Positions 37,576 to 47,587 of a stretch of 64,000 bases of DNA are shown here, piece after piece. Source of the stretch: Halobacillus sp. A1 (GTDB taxonomy: Bacteria > Bacillota > Bacilli > Bacillales > Halobacillaceae); contig NZ_JAIZEN010000006.1 in the NCBI RefSeq assembly GCF_024189295.1, positions 124,001-188,000 of the forward strand, written 5' to 3'. Under the pieces are notes generated by a model. That model made no database searches and had not been told where the DNA came from. It saw only the letters and a program-made list of their open reading frames with translations. A program made the position numbers and the translations under genes. Numbering within the stretch: the stretch's first letter is position 1; each line of letters starts with the position of its first letter.

Positions 37576-38042
37576 TAGATACTCCCCCCATAAACTGCTT
37601 TAGGATACACTTTCTTCATAGATTCCCATTGAACGATAAATAGATCAGCTATAGGATAGACCATCCGACCGGCTAAGGTAGGTGATGATGACTTCGCAAA
37701 ACTCTCAATGAATATTACTTTCTTCCTGAATAATTTTGCGATATAACACATCGGTACAGAGGAATGAACTCCAGTTGTGACGACAACATCAGGCCTTTCC
37801 CTTAAAAATATAAACAAGGACTTAATTATGTTGTAGGAAAACTTGAAAATATATCGAAAAGGATAATTGCGTGCCCCATATAATAGAAAGGAGACTGGAT
37901 ACTTTTGCTTTAAATCTTTCGTAATATCGGATTTCTCTGTGACTATATGATAGTCATACTGTGTAAACAGAGGTTCCAGCTGCAGTAACTGAGTCAGATG
38001 TCCTCCAATAGAAGAAATCATTAACAACTTTTTTTTCTTCAT
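37572..38042 (-). CDS. Alg14/PssD-like membrane subunit of split glycosyltransferase
   Basis: 156 residues: MISSIGGHLTQLLQL near the N-terminus and VVVTTGVHSSVPMCYIAKLF mark the Alg14 family, which anchors and activates the Alg13-like partner; IFIESFAKSSSPTLAGRM follows. Hydrophobic stretch about 65-80. Stop overlaps the Alg13-like start; the upstream GT4 gene ends one base before its ATG. Confidence 0.87.
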   Translation of the reverse strand: MKKKKLLMISSIGGHLTQLLQLEPLFTQYDYHIVTEKSDITKDLKQKYPVSFLLYGARNYPFRYIFKFSYNIIKSLFIFLRERPDVVVTTGVHSSVPMCYIAKLFRKKVIFIESFAKSSSPTLAGRMVYPIADLFIVQWESMKKVYPKAVYGGSIY

Positions 38043-39143
38043 TTATTTCGCTCCGATCTCATCATAAATCGATCTCAATCGATCGATTAAAACATCATGA
38101 TCATTCTCCTGTGCCTTATTTTCGCCATGTTTTATAAGTTTATATCTTAAATGTTCATCTTCCATTACGTTCTTAATTGCTCCTTTTAAGGCGGCGGAGT
38201 CTCTAGGCGGCACAAGCACTCCCAGACTTTCATCTAACAAATATTGGAGCCCGCCGACTTTTGTGGCTACAACTGGAGTATGACATGACATAGCTTCCAC
38301 AGCAACTAAACCGAAGCCTTCTATATAAGATGGCAGCACAAACACATCCGCAGCAGCCATCCATACAGCCACTTCCTTTTGAGACAACGCCCCATGGAAA
38401 GTGACACCTTCTATATGTTCATCATGTATCTTTTGCTTTAACTTGTTTAGAAAAGCTTCCTGCTTAGGCTGTCCTACTAACTGTAATGATAAACGGTCAT
38501 CCTCTTGTTTCAGCAGCTTAAACGCCTCTATCAACTCTTCTATACCTTTTGCAGAAATAATGTTACCGACGAACAATATATGCTTGGAAGAATCGGTCAT
38601 ATCCAACGACCGCCTAGCCTCGTTTTTCGGGGTAGGTTTAAACACCTGTCTGTTAATGCCCATACTCATGACAGTTATAGATGATTCTGAAACGCTAAAA
38701 TCATTTATAATATCTTCCTTCAAACCTTCACCAACCGCAATGACGTGATCAGCACCATTTAAAATCTTTTTAGTCTGATTGTGTGTAAACTTATTTATTT
38801 TAGCCATTTTATCTATATCCCCACCATGACAAGTGACAACGAGCTTCACCCCCAACAACTTTTTGAAGAGTAAGCCGAGCCACCCGCTCGGGAAAGCATA
38901 GTGAGCATGAACTAAATCGTACTTACGGCCTTTTGTAAGAAGGAGGAACAATGTATACATTATCCACTTAAAATATTTGAGAATCACATGAAGTTTCGAC
39001 GTCTTATCATCCAGTATCGCTGAGACATCAACTGTTGATGAATGTTTTCTCAATTCTTCCACCTGGTTTTTCACAAAGATTCCAAAAGTCTTGTTGCTTT
39101 TACTAGGGTACATAGTGGTTATAACGAGAATTTTTTTCGGCAA
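38043..39143 (-). CDS. GT4 family glycosyltransferase
   Basis: 366 residues, GT-B fold. N-terminal ILVITTMYPSKSNKTFGIFVKNQ and HAHYAFPSGWLG are typical of GT4; the donor-binding E-x7-E motif appears as YIEGFGLVAVEAMSCHTPVVAT near 275-295, preceded by LFVGNIISAKGIEELIEAF. It adds a sugar to a surface polysaccharide at the cytoplasmic face. Contiguous with the Alg14-like gene and the polymerase gene upstream. Confidence 0.9.
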   Translation of the reverse strand: MPKKILVITTMYPSKSNKTFGIFVKNQVEELRKHSSTVDVSAILDDKTSKLHVILKYFKWIMYTLFLLLTKGRKYDLVHAHYAFPSGWLGLLFKKLLGVKLVVTCHGGDIDKMAKINKFTHNQTKKILNGADHVIAVGEGLKEDIINDFSVSESSITVMSMGINRQVFKPTPKNEARRSLDMTDSSKHILFVGNIISAKGIEELIEAFKLLKQEDDRLSLQLVGQPKQEAFLNKLKQKIHDEHIEGVTFHGALSQKEVAVWMAAADVFVLPSYIEGFGLVAVEAMSCHTPVVATKVGGLQYLLDESLGVLVPPRDSAALKGAIKNVMEDEHLRYKLIKHGENKAQENDHDVLIDRLRSIYDEIGAK

Positions 39144-39155
39144 AAGATCACCTTC

Positions 39156-40538
39156 CTAAGTTGGGCTTATCTTTTGACTTGGTTTGGTACTTCGATAAAG
39201 ATAAGCCAGTAACAACGCTAAATAAATTCCTGCAGCAGGCGCAGAAAGTACATGTCCTGCAAGAAAAGCTGTCCCAAGCCCTATACCTACTGCTACACCG
39301 ATAAACAAATTCTCACCGGTCAACACCCTGAATCGACTAGTGATCAAATTCTTTAAAATCATATAGATAAAGTATACAACAGGCGTCATAAGAATAACGA
39401 AACCTAAGATTCCAAAGTTCAAGAACCAATCCATCAAGTCCATTTCGACTAAGCTTGGTTCATCTTCGTAATTTCCACCACGACCCATTCCTAATAACTT
39501 TTGAGAGATCGGTGCTTGTCTGAATTGCTCTACTTTCTCTCCTAGAAATACATCCCGATTACTTAAAAGGGCGGTTGCGTCTGCATTTCCTGAAGAGTCA
39601 TCTTCCTCTTCACTTTCAGCTCCGCCGGTACCTTCATCTATTCCGGTATCATTGTCTCCAGAACCTTCTCCGTCCGTCTCTGTGTCTGGAGCCGGGTTAT
39701 TATTTTCATATGTCAGATCCATATTATTCCCAACTGCTGTATAGGGGATAGCTAAGATGGACACCACAAACAAGGCAGGCAAAACAATCGCATTCAGCCA
39801 GGCTTTCTTTTTAAAAGCCTCAAATAATGCAATAAGACTCCCCAGTGCTAAAACCATGAGGATGGAACCCAGCCCTACCTTTGTTCCAACTGTAAAAATA
39901 GCCCACGCAGTAACAATGACAGCAGGTATCAAAAGAAAGAGTTTTTTTACTGTCGGCTGTTTCATTAAGAAAAGAATCATAATAGCGAATCCTATACCTA
40001 AGATGGCACTAAGTTCATTTGCTGAATAGAACCATCCGGAATGTCCTTCTTTATCCAGCATTCCATAGCTTCTCTTTCCTGTATCTGTTAATGAGGCTAT
40101 GACCATAACGACGCCAATAACAGTCAAGTTGATCGTCAAGTATTTTTGTAATTTACTTCTCCAATCGATTCTCTCGCTTAGAGACCTGAATACAAAATAG
40201 TAGACGATCAGCATTATTAAGAAATAAGATGTCTTAATGATGTATGTCGTTTCAGTAATCAAGGATACTGGCTCTTTCACCATTAAATTATTTCCTAGAC
40301 TCAATCCCATAAATATACCCAGAAGTACAATGTAGCTTATGGAAAACAATTTAGCCCTTTTATAAGGACTAAGCAGTACATAAATCAGTCCAAGAAAAAG
40401 GGTCAGTACTCGGATTGGTTCAGAAATAGGTAGATTTATATATGCTGTAATATCTAAAATCGGCTGCAGCAATATGAAGACGATTAGGTAAATTTCCATA
40501 AACCTAATAAATTGGTTCGTGTTCTTCCCGTGATGCAT
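39156..40538 (-). CDS. O-antigen ligase/polymerase-like membrane protein (Wzy-type)
   Basis: 460 residues with about 11-12 membrane helices and a large extracellular loop before the last helices that contains a Glu/Asp/Gly/Ser-rich low-complexity stretch (about 270-320, e.g. TETDGEGSGDND). Loop and helix arrangement match the Wzy/O-antigen ligase family, which polymerises or ligates flipped repeat units. It heads the row of polysaccharide genes read toward ugd. The acidic loop resembles salt-adapted surface proteins. Confidence 0.82.
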   Translation of the reverse strand: MHHGKNTNQFIRFMEIYLIVFILLQPILDITAYINLPISEPIRVLTLFLGLIYVLLSPYKRAKLFSISYIVLLGIFMGLSLGNNLMVKEPVSLITETTYIIKTSYFLIMLIVYYFVFRSLSERIDWRSKLQKYLTINLTVIGVVMVIASLTDTGKRSYGMLDKEGHSGWFYSANELSAILGIGFAIMILFLMKQPTVKKLFLLIPAVIVTAWAIFTVGTKVGLGSILMVLALGSLIALFEAFKKKAWLNAIVLPALFVVSILAIPYTAVGNNMDLTYENNNPAPDTETDGEGSGDNDTGIDEGTGGAESEEEDDSSGNADATALLSNRDVFLGEKVEQFRQAPISQKLLGMGRGGNYEDEPSLVEMDLMDWFLNFGILGFVILMTPVVYFIYMILKNLITSRFRVLTGENLFIGVAVGIGLGTAFLAGHVLSAPAAGIYLALLLAYLYRSTKPSQKISPT

Positions 40539-40659
40539 AGTACTAATCCTCCATCATTCATAAAATTATTTTAATTTTCAGCTCTGGTAAAGGATGAAAT
40601 GGAGATAACGGAACCCAGTACACCATACTCGTTCGACCAAAACTTTTTAATAAGCTGTT

Positions 40660-41553
40660 TTAATTCTTTGATAGTCTTTCCTGATAAATCCGTTTTTTTT
40701 GAGGGTAATTTTTGAACATGGCCCAAAGCAAGGTCACTACACGATTCGCTTGCTTAAACATTTTGTGATAAGGATAATTCTTCTCCCTCAATTTGTCGAA
40801 CTGTTTAGTGAATTGATCTGCATCCACTTCTATAAAAACTTCCGCAGCCGAAACTGAACGATCTTTTACCATATGTGATTTAAGTTTATTCAAAAGTAAA
40901 AATCCATCAAATGCTATGGCTTGAGAAGTGAATAACTTAATCGCATCTTTTTTTGTAGGATATGTGGAAGTGATGTCAATTACACAATTAATTTCTCGAG
41001 GAGGAATTGGACAATTGATCTCGTATAAGCGAATCTTTTCACCATTTCTCCGCAGCTTCAAACAATCTGATAGTATGGCGGTCGTCCCTGTATGATCAGG
41101 ATGTGCATCTACAAAAGGAGTGCAGTAAATTAAATCAGGTTCGATTTGTTCTAATAATGAAACCAGTTTATTTTGAGCTTCACTTGTAGACTGCACATTA
41201 CCGTCCGGCAAATCCATGTAATGAATCGAGTCCATACCGAGAAGTTCATTCACCTTTTCTATTTCATCTTTTCTTATCCGGCTTAATTCCTCTCTGGAAA
41301 GTTCACTCTCGCTGTTTGAACCATCTGTACTAAAGACACAATGAACTTCAGCACCTTCTTGTACATGCCGCTTTATCGTTCCACCCAATCCTATCGTTTC
41401 ATCATCCATATGGGGAGCGACTATTAAAACTTTCTTATAGTCCCCTAGAGGTGTTATCGATAGATTTGAAGTGTAATGCTTCTTTAAGATCACTTTTGTA
41501 ATAGGTGTTATTACTGGTTTACTACCTTCTATAAGAAATCTTTTAAGATTCAT
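40660..41553 (-). CDS. PIG-L/LmbE family deacetylase
   Basis: 297 residues. Zinc motif VAPHMDDETIGLGG (PHxDDE) near 50-63 and HPDHTG near 140 define the PIG-L family of N-acetylglucosaminyl deacetylases. No signal peptide, so it probably acts on a lipid-linked or nucleotide sugar inside the cell. It is in the polysaccharide locus, 121 bp upstream of the polymerase gene and on the same strand. Confidence 0.88.
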   Translation of the reverse strand: MNLKRFLIEGSKPVITPITKVILKKHYTSNLSITPLGDYKKVLIVAPHMDDETIGLGGTIKRHVQEGAEVHCVFSTDGSNSESELSREELSRIRKDEIEKVNELLGMDSIHYMDLPDGNVQSTSEAQNKLVSLLEQIEPDLIYCTPFVDAHPDHTGTTAILSDCLKLRRNGEKIRLYEINCPIPPREINCVIDITSTYPTKKDAIKLFTSQAIAFDGFLLLNKLKSHMVKDRSVSAAEVFIEVDADQFTKQFDKLREKNYPYHKMFKQANRVVTLLWAMFKNYPQKKRIYQERLSKN

Positions 41554-42015
41554 TGCTCCTCTCCTTTCAAGCTTCTAACGTTATACTTTTTCATCTTGAT
41601 TGATTTGACCCTTTTGTCTAGTTCAATAACATGACTTTTGGATATGATATTTGGAGAGGAAAAAATTGTATGTATATATTTTATTCGTCAATTTTCTACA
41701 GTCTTTATTAGAACTATACATTAAACTACATAAATGTTCATACTTCCATCCCACTTCAAACATTATAACATTTGAGTAAAAAAAATCTAATATACTTCCT
41801 GGATTATTTATTATTGATTATTTTAGAAATCCACACAAAATAATTATTGTTTTATCCAGCATACGGCTGAATTTTATATTGAGTCTCAAAAGACCTTTAA
41901 AACAGACGAATTCAACATTATTATTAGTTTTCAATGGAATAGAATTTAGTGTAATATTAAGTGCGTGAAATAAGATACTCAATATTATCCATTTTCGAGA
42001 GGAAAGGTAGTCAGA
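41554..42015. other. Divergent intergenic region, no gene seen
   Basis: 462 bp of AT-rich DNA between the PIG-L gene (minus) and GNAT gene (plus). SDs GGAGAGG (PIG-L) and GAGAGGAAAGG (GNAT) are visible. Promoters could not be assigned with confidence. Confidence 0.5.
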
Positions 42016-43047
42016 ATGGCGATAAGAAATTATGCACCTGGTGATGAAGAACAGATTCAAGAACTGTTTGCAAAAACTTTTAACCATAACCGTTCTTATG
42101 AAGAGTGGGAGTGGAAATTTAAAAAACATCCGCATTATGAAGAGCCTACGATATTGGTATGGGAAGAGGATGGCAAAATTCTAGGACATATCAGTCTATG
42201 GGTGAATAAAGCGTATATAGGAAACGAAATTCACAAAGTCGGTTTAAGAATCGATACTATGGTAGATCCTCAAACAAGAGGTAAAGGTATATATAGAAAA
42301 TTAAATGAAAAACTCAGCGAGATAGCCCGGAAAGAAAATATTGTCTATTTGTATGGATTCCCTGCACCTAAAGCGAAAGATTTATTGATTAAATATTCGA
42401 AAGGTGTCCACATTACCGACATACCTAGACTCATAAATATTCAAAGACCTTTCTCTTTGCTATCGTCTAAGCTATCCGTATTGAAATTGTTAAAACCTGT
42501 GGATGAACTAATTTATAACTTTAAAAACCGCAAAAAAATGAAACCATCTAACGAACTATCTGTAGTTGAAATCGAAAACTTTGATGATAGGTTCACTAGC
42601 CTCGATGCCGATATTCATAATGACGGCCTTGTTAAAGTAGTGAGAGACACTGCTTATTTGAATTGGAGATATACTTTCCATCCAGAAAAAAAATATACCA
42701 TTTTAGCTTTGGAAGGCCCTTCTAAAGCACTTCGAGGCTATATAGTTTTCACTATTGAAAACAAAGAATCTTATCAGAGTGGTATGATTTTAGATTGGTG
42801 CTGCCTTGAAGGTACCGAAGGCTGTGATTTGCTATTAGATTCAGCGTTGAAATATATGAGGAATGCTGCAATTATTCAGACTTGGGCTTTACCGCATACC
42901 TCAATTTATTCCCAATTGATTAATAACAGCTTTTATCAAAAAGATAGACCTGTTCCTCTAGTCGGTATTCAAACACATGATGAATTCACAGGTTTTGAAG
43001 ACGAATCCAAATGGTTCATCACCCCTGGCGATGTAGACTCTTTTTAG
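42016..43047 (+). CDS. GNAT family N-acetyltransferase
   Basis: 343 residues. N-terminal GNAT domain about 1-130 with the acetyl-CoA loop VDPQTRGKGIYRKLNEKL (near 87-104) and IVYLYGFPAPKA; the C-terminal half (about 160-335) resembles a second, degenerate acyltransferase-like domain, as in Eis-like two-domain enzymes. In this locus it probably acylates an amino sugar of the polysaccharide; the substrate is not known. Confidence 0.8.
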   Translation: MAIRNYAPGDEEQIQELFAKTFNHNRSYEEWEWKFKKHPHYEEPTILVWEEDGKILGHISLWVNKAYIGNEIHKVGLRIDTMVDPQTRGKGIYRKLNEKLSEIARKENIVYLYGFPAPKAKDLLIKYSKGVHITDIPRLINIQRPFSLLSSKLSVLKLLKPVDELIYNFKNRKKMKPSNELSVVEIENFDDRFTSLDADIHNDGLVKVVRDTAYLNWRYTFHPEKKYTILALEGPSKALRGYIVFTIENKESYQSGMILDWCCLEGTEGCDLLLDSALKYMRNAAIIQTWALPHTSIYSQLINNSFYQKDRPVPLVGIQTHDEFTGFEDESKWFITPGDVDSF

Positions 43048-43097
43048 AACTCAAATTAACCAGCGATTATATAACAACCTGATTACTTAAATTCTGA

Positions 43098-43122
43098 AGC
43101 AACGATACATTCGTTGCTCTTT
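43098..43122 (+). terminator. Weak terminator-like hairpin after GNAT gene
   Basis: AGCAACGA, five-base loop, TCGTTGCT then CTTTAG; no continuous T-tract. Confidence 0.5.
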
Positions 43123-43302
43123 AGTATTTCAAATTTAGTCCTACTTATCACATTCCAAAATAAAAAGCTTGAGCCAGAATTACACTGCTTTATGAGGAGC
43201 GATTTTGAATTTATTGTTGATCTTCATAACTATAAGGATCAGTAAAAAGTTTGATGAAAAGGTTATTGAAACTTCAAAATAAGAGAAATTAGGTGTTTTG
43301 CA

Positions 43303-45087
43303 GTGAGCGATTTTATTTTTTCAAGAAAAACATTCGACCGCGGTGAGTTAACAAATCATATTAAAAAAATATACCACGAGGATGCGCCTATAGTAGAAGA
43401 GTTCCATGGAAAGTGGGGTTCTTTAGCGGTAAGTCACAACTTATATAACGGTTTCCAACCCTACGAAACAGACGAACACATCACTTTGGTGCTTGGAGGC
43501 CCGGTGTTGTGTTATAGAGATAACCGTTTTCTAGTCAATGAAGAGGCCGTTTTCGAGGGGACCCGCTCAATTTATGAACGATGGCATAGCGACCAAATGC
43601 ATTGGGATGAAGATTTGAGTGGACCTTATTCAGTTATCATCGTAAATAAGCATACAGCCGAGGTCTATTCTATGACCGACTTGATGTCTTTCATTCCTGT
43701 TTATTCATTTAGTAATCATAGTAATATCATTCTCTCATCTCACGTAGACATATTAGCCGGCGCAGCGAATGAACAGGGGAATATTGATTTAGTATCTGAG
43801 GCAGATTTTATCCTGCACGGATTTGTCACTTATCCATTCACTATTTACAAGGAAATCAAACAAATACCACCAGCTTCCATACACACTATTCCAGGCGTTT
43901 CAAACACTCTGAAATCAGAATCTTATTGGATCCCCAGGGAAATGATCAAATATGAAAATATTACAGAAGCTGCTTCGGATTTACGAAATGCCTTACAAGA
44001 ATATGTAGGTTCAATTACAGAGGATATGACGCATATCGCACAGTTCATAAGCGGCGGCGAAGATTCTCGTGCGTTATCGGGATTATTACCTGAGACATCT
44101 AGACGGGATGCATTTGTTTTCTTAGAACATATGAACAGGGAAGGAAAAGTAGCAAAAAAAGCCGCTAATGCTTATGGAGCGAATTTCAATCTTTCAACAC
44201 GGACGCAAAATCACTACCTTAGCATTCTTCCTGAAACTGACCGTTTAGTAGGAAGCGGATCTCAATTTCATCACGTTCACACTTTTGGCTTTCACAAGCA
44301 TTGTAAGCTCGACGAATATCCGGCCGTTTTTGGAGGATTGTTTGCGGATGCAATGCTTAAAGGTTCCCGCATTAAAAAGGTTCGCGGCCCTAGACGTTTC
44401 CCATTTCTTCCACAGATGAAAAACAGAAAATATTCGAATGCGCATTCTAAAAAAAATGAAGCCTTCACACAAGATATTCTAACTGAGGTTACGAAAAGAA
44501 GGCGGGCACATTTAGATCGAGTAAAAGCATTTCGGACACATTCGGCTCAAGAGTGGTTTGAGCTTTGGCCAAGTACGATGAACATGAATATCCCTAACCT
44601 TCATGGAAATCGGAGACTCTTCCGGAGTTACGAACCTTTTATGGCAAAGGACGTCGTTAAAATAAGTGCTTCAGTTCCTCAAAGCTGGAAGCTTAACCAT
44701 AGATTGTTCCGGATTATGGCAAAACCCTTATTGTCAAAAACTAAATGGCTGTTACATGGGGAAGGACGATTACCTTATTTCCCGATATACGTAAACTTTT
44801 TTGTGCAATTGTGGGTTTGGATGTTGCGGGAATTTGGAAAGAAAACTAATATCATTAAAGGAAATCAAGAGTCCTGGACCCAATGGGATGTAGTAATGAA
44901 AAGCGATACTTGGAAACATAGCTATGAAGGTTATTCAGAAGGTTTGTCTGTTCTTGAGCCCGCACTAAAAGATCACGATTTATACAACCTTTTTGAAACC
45001 GACAAACTAAACAAATCACAAAAAATAAACCTTATGCAAGTTCTTCATAGTAACTTGAGGATAGAAGAAGAATTAAAACAAAGTTAG
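43303..45087 (+). CDS. Asparagine synthase-like protein without the N-terminal nucleophile cysteine
   Basis: 594 residues. The N-terminal part (about 1-190) resembles a class II glutamine amidotransferase fold (LVLGGPVLCYRDNRF, WDEDLSGPYSVIIVNKHTAEVYSMTDLMSFIPVY), but residue 2 is Ser, not the Cys needed for glutamine hydrolysis. The synthase domain (about 215-560) keeps the PP-loop ISGGEDSRALSG, which binds ATP. Similar proteins in polysaccharide loci may transfer an amino group or amino acid using ammonia or another donor. GTG start at 43303 with SD AGGTG 7 bases before it. Confidence 0.82.
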   Translation: MSDFIFSRKTFDRGELTNHIKKIYHEDAPIVEEFHGKWGSLAVSHNLYNGFQPYETDEHITLVLGGPVLCYRDNRFLVNEEAVFEGTRSIYERWHSDQMHWDEDLSGPYSVIIVNKHTAEVYSMTDLMSFIPVYSFSNHSNIILSSHVDILAGAANEQGNIDLVSEADFILHGFVTYPFTIYKEIKQIPPASIHTIPGVSNTLKSESYWIPREMIKYENITEAASDLRNALQEYVGSITEDMTHIAQFISGGEDSRALSGLLPETSRRDAFVFLEHMNREGKVAKKAANAYGANFNLSTRTQNHYLSILPETDRLVGSGSQFHHVHTFGFHKHCKLDEYPAVFGGLFADAMLKGSRIKKVRGPRRFPFLPQMKNRKYSNAHSKKNEAFTQDILTEVTKRRRAHLDRVKAFRTHSAQEWFELWPSTMNMNIPNLHGNRRLFRSYEPFMAKDVVKISASVPQSWKLNHRLFRIMAKPLLSKTKWLLHGEGRLPYFPIYVNFFVQLWVWMLREFGKKTNIIKGNQESWTQWDVVMKSDTWKHSYEGYSEGLSVLEPALKDHDLYNLFETDKLNKSQKINLMQVLHSNLRIEEELKQS

Positions 45088-45201
45088 CTCGATCTTCCAC
45101 AACTTCAACTTGCGGTAATAAATTGTTACAATTAATTAAATACTACACAGATTCATCAGTCAGCATCATTTTTATGTCATTTGAATAAGAGAGGTCAAAA
45201 T

Positions 45202-46236
45202 ATGAATCAAAATAATAATGAAGATTTGATTAGTGTAATTATACCTACCAGAAACAGAGTCAATCTCTTGAAGGTAGCCGTTGAAAGTGTATTGAACCAG
45301 ACTTATGAAAACCTGGAGCTCTTTATTATTAATGAAGCTTCTAATGATAGTACGCCTGAGTATTTACGAAGTATTGAAGACCCAAGGGTGAAAATAATTA
45401 CTCATGAACAGCCTAAGGGTGGAAATATTGCTAGAAATAACGGCTTAAAACAATCAAAAGGAAATTACATCGCTTTCTTAGACGATGATGATGTTTGGGC
45501 GAAGAGAAAATTGGAACTACAGCTAGAGATCATGAATCAACGGCCGTCTGTAGGTATAGTAAGCTGCAATAACTTTTATCTTGATGAAAATGATGACATT
45601 GCGGGTTATCGGAATAGAGGAAATGATAAATTATTCGAAAGCGAGCAGGCTTTAGAGAAAATGCTTCTCGGTAATTTTATAGGCGGAGCTTCTTTTCCAC
45701 TTTTGAGAAGATCTCATTTGGAGAAACTGGGTGGTTTTCAAGAAGATTTAAAAAGTGCACAGGAAACGAATCTTTTTCTGAGGATTATTGATTGTGGCGC
45801 AGATGTATTTATATTAAAAGAACCGCTACTTCTTTACCGAATTCACTCAAACAATAGGATCAGTGACAGTTATGGTCCTAAACTTGAGGGAATCAGGCAG
45901 CTTTACAGCTATATTGAAGAAAATCTCTTTCCTAAAGTAGACGACTCACTGAAATCTAAAGTAAAAGAAATTCATTTAGAAAAAATAGCAGGAGTATACA
46001 TTCAGAATAAAAATTACAAAGGGTACCTACAAGAAAAAAAACAATTTATCAAAGAGTCCCATTCGAAGGACGAGCTTTCCGCACGAAAAATAAAACTGAA
46101 TGAATTCAAGACACTTGCCAGCCGTTCAATTGTTGGAAAAAAACTCAAAAAAATTAACCAATCATCTAAAAATGATAAGTTGAGTAAAAAGTGGAATTAT
46201 TATATAGTCGCTGAATTTCCGAAGCAATTATCTTGA
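45202..46236 (+). CDS. GT2 family glycosyltransferase
   Basis: 344 residues from ATG 45202 (SD AGAGAGG). GT-A fold: LISVIIPTRNRVNLLKVAVES at the N-terminus, FIINEASNDST, and the metal-binding FLDDDDVWAKRKL near 95; ETNLFLRI near 190. It adds a sugar to the growing repeat unit. The last 70 residues are rich in Lys and may contact membrane. It follows the AsnB-like gene on the same strand. Confidence 0.92.
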   Translation: MNQNNNEDLISVIIPTRNRVNLLKVAVESVLNQTYENLELFIINEASNDSTPEYLRSIEDPRVKIITHEQPKGGNIARNNGLKQSKGNYIAFLDDDDVWAKRKLELQLEIMNQRPSVGIVSCNNFYLDENDDIAGYRNRGNDKLFESEQALEKMLLGNFIGGASFPLLRRSHLEKLGGFQEDLKSAQETNLFLRIIDCGADVFILKEPLLLYRIHSNNRISDSYGPKLEGIRQLYSYIEENLFPKVDDSLKSKVKEIHLEKIAGVYIQNKNYKGYLQEKKQFIKESHSKDELSARKIKLNEFKTLASRSIVGKKLKKINQSSKNDKLSKKWNYYIVAEFPKQLS

Positions 46237-46241
46237 AACAT

Positions 46242-46288
46242 AAAAATGCTCGAGCACTGAGAAAAACTCAATGGCTCGAGCATTTTTT
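46242..46288. terminator. Bidirectional terminator between GT2 and second WecA/TagO-type gene
   Basis: AAAAATGCTCGAGC ... GCTCGAGCATTTTTTT, with an inner TGAG/CTCA pairing. Confidence 0.93.
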
Positions 46289-47388
46289 TACTGCTTCTCT
46301 TTATTTTTTTCTTTGTTACGCTGAGCTGCTTTTGGATTCTTGAGTAAATCAATTATAGGACGCTTACCCTTTGATACAACTCCCGTCATTTCTGCGAATA
46401 AATGAATCATTAGCAGCAGCACAAAGGTTATAATCAATGATATGCCAAAAGAAGTTAAAGAAAACATTATTGCTAAAAATCCGAATAAGGCACTGAACGC
46501 ATATACAATCAGCACGGTCGCTCTATGACTAAAACCTTCAGCTAATATTTGATAGTGGATATGCTTATTGTCAGGCATCATGATTTTCTGTTTGTTTATT
46601 ATTCTTCGCATAATAGAAAATAAAGTATCAAACAGTGGAACTGCCAGAACAATTATAGGAATGATAAAACTAAAGAGTGTTACATTCTTAAATAGTCCGA
46701 CCATAGAGATGACAGCCATCGAATAACCTAAAAACAGCGAGCCTGTATCCCCCATATAAATCTTGGCTGGATAGAAGTTATGGATCAAGAAACCTAAATT
46801 ACTGCCGATCAGCACAACACACAAATAAACGATAGCAATTTGCGGTTCGATGGCTAGTGCCATTATCGCTATACTTATTAATGATATGGTGGTGACTCCT
46901 GTTGCTAATCCATCCAGTCCATCGATCAGGTTAATCGCATTCGTAATCCCGATGATCCAAAAGAATGTGAAAATTACACTGACTGGATCGCTCATAGGTA
47001 TCATTCCAAGGAATGGAATAGTAATAATATCTATCTTTAATCCTGACAGTATAACGACAAATGCAGCAGCAATTTGGCCTGTGAGTTTTAATATCGGGCT
47101 GATTTGGTACCGATCATCCAATAGACCAGTCAATACTATAATAAAAGCTCCAATGCAGATAGGTGTAAGATAGCTGAGTTCGGGACGAATAAATAGCATC
47201 CCTGCCACTACACCACCAAAAATAGCGATACCACCCATTCTAGGAGTTACTACTTTGTGAATTTTCCGTTCTTCTGGGTGATCCATCATTCTCCATTTGA
47301 CTGCTAACTTGATGACTGGGAAAACGAGTAAATAACTGACTAGCATAGATATAGCTAACGCTATGGCTATATTGATGTATTCATTCAT
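46288..47388 (-). CDS. WecA/TagO-type undecaprenyl-phosphate sugar-1-phosphate transferase (copy 2)
   Basis: 366 residues from ATG 47388 (SD GAGG, 6 bases). Same motifs as the copy at 16.9-17.9 kb: MDHPEERKIHKVVTPRMGG, GLLDDRYQISPILKL, TNAINLIDGLDGLATG, FYPAKIYMGDTGSL and KNVTLFSFIIPII. It differs by a Lys-rich C-terminal tail (AAQRNKEKNKEKQ). One of the two likely starts teichoic acid, the other the S-layer anchor polymer or exopolysaccharide. Confidence 0.92.
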   Translation of the reverse strand: MNEYINIAIALAISMLVSYLLVFPVIKLAVKWRMMDHPEERKIHKVVTPRMGGIAIFGGVVAGMLFIRPELSYLTPICIGAFIIVLTGLLDDRYQISPILKLTGQIAAAFVVILSGLKIDIITIPFLGMIPMSDPVSVIFTFFWIIGITNAINLIDGLDGLATGVTTISLISIAIMALAIEPQIAIVYLCVVLIGSNLGFLIHNFYPAKIYMGDTGSLFLGYSMAVISMVGLFKNVTLFSFIIPIIVLAVPLFDTLFSIMRRIINKQKIMMPDNKHIHYQILAEGFSHRATVLIVYAFSALFGFLAIMFSLTSFGISLIITFVLLLMIHLFAEMTGVVSKGKRPIIDLLKNPKAAQRNKEKNKEKQ

Positions 47389-47556
47389 AAATATCCTCAC
47401 TTGTCTTTATAACTTAGTTTTAGAACATGCAAACTTAATTATAGCATACATAAAGGTTATTCATTTTACACTTCAGTAAAATTTTAAAGTCTTTATATAA
47501 AATACACAACTATATTACTTCGTATGGAGTTCTGATTTATGACGGCCTTTTTCAGT

Positions 47557-47587
47557 AAAAAAAGCCCCTTAACAGAGGCTTTTTTTT
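47557..47587. terminator. Terminator after phosphoglucomutase gene
   Basis: AAAAAGCCCC, six-base loop, GAGGCTTTTTTT, with T/A tracts on both sides. Confidence 0.85.

Noticed and set aside
41818..42135. 105-codon minus-strand frame overlapping the start of the GNAT gene
   Set aside because: No SD, atypical composition and overlap with a well-supported gene.
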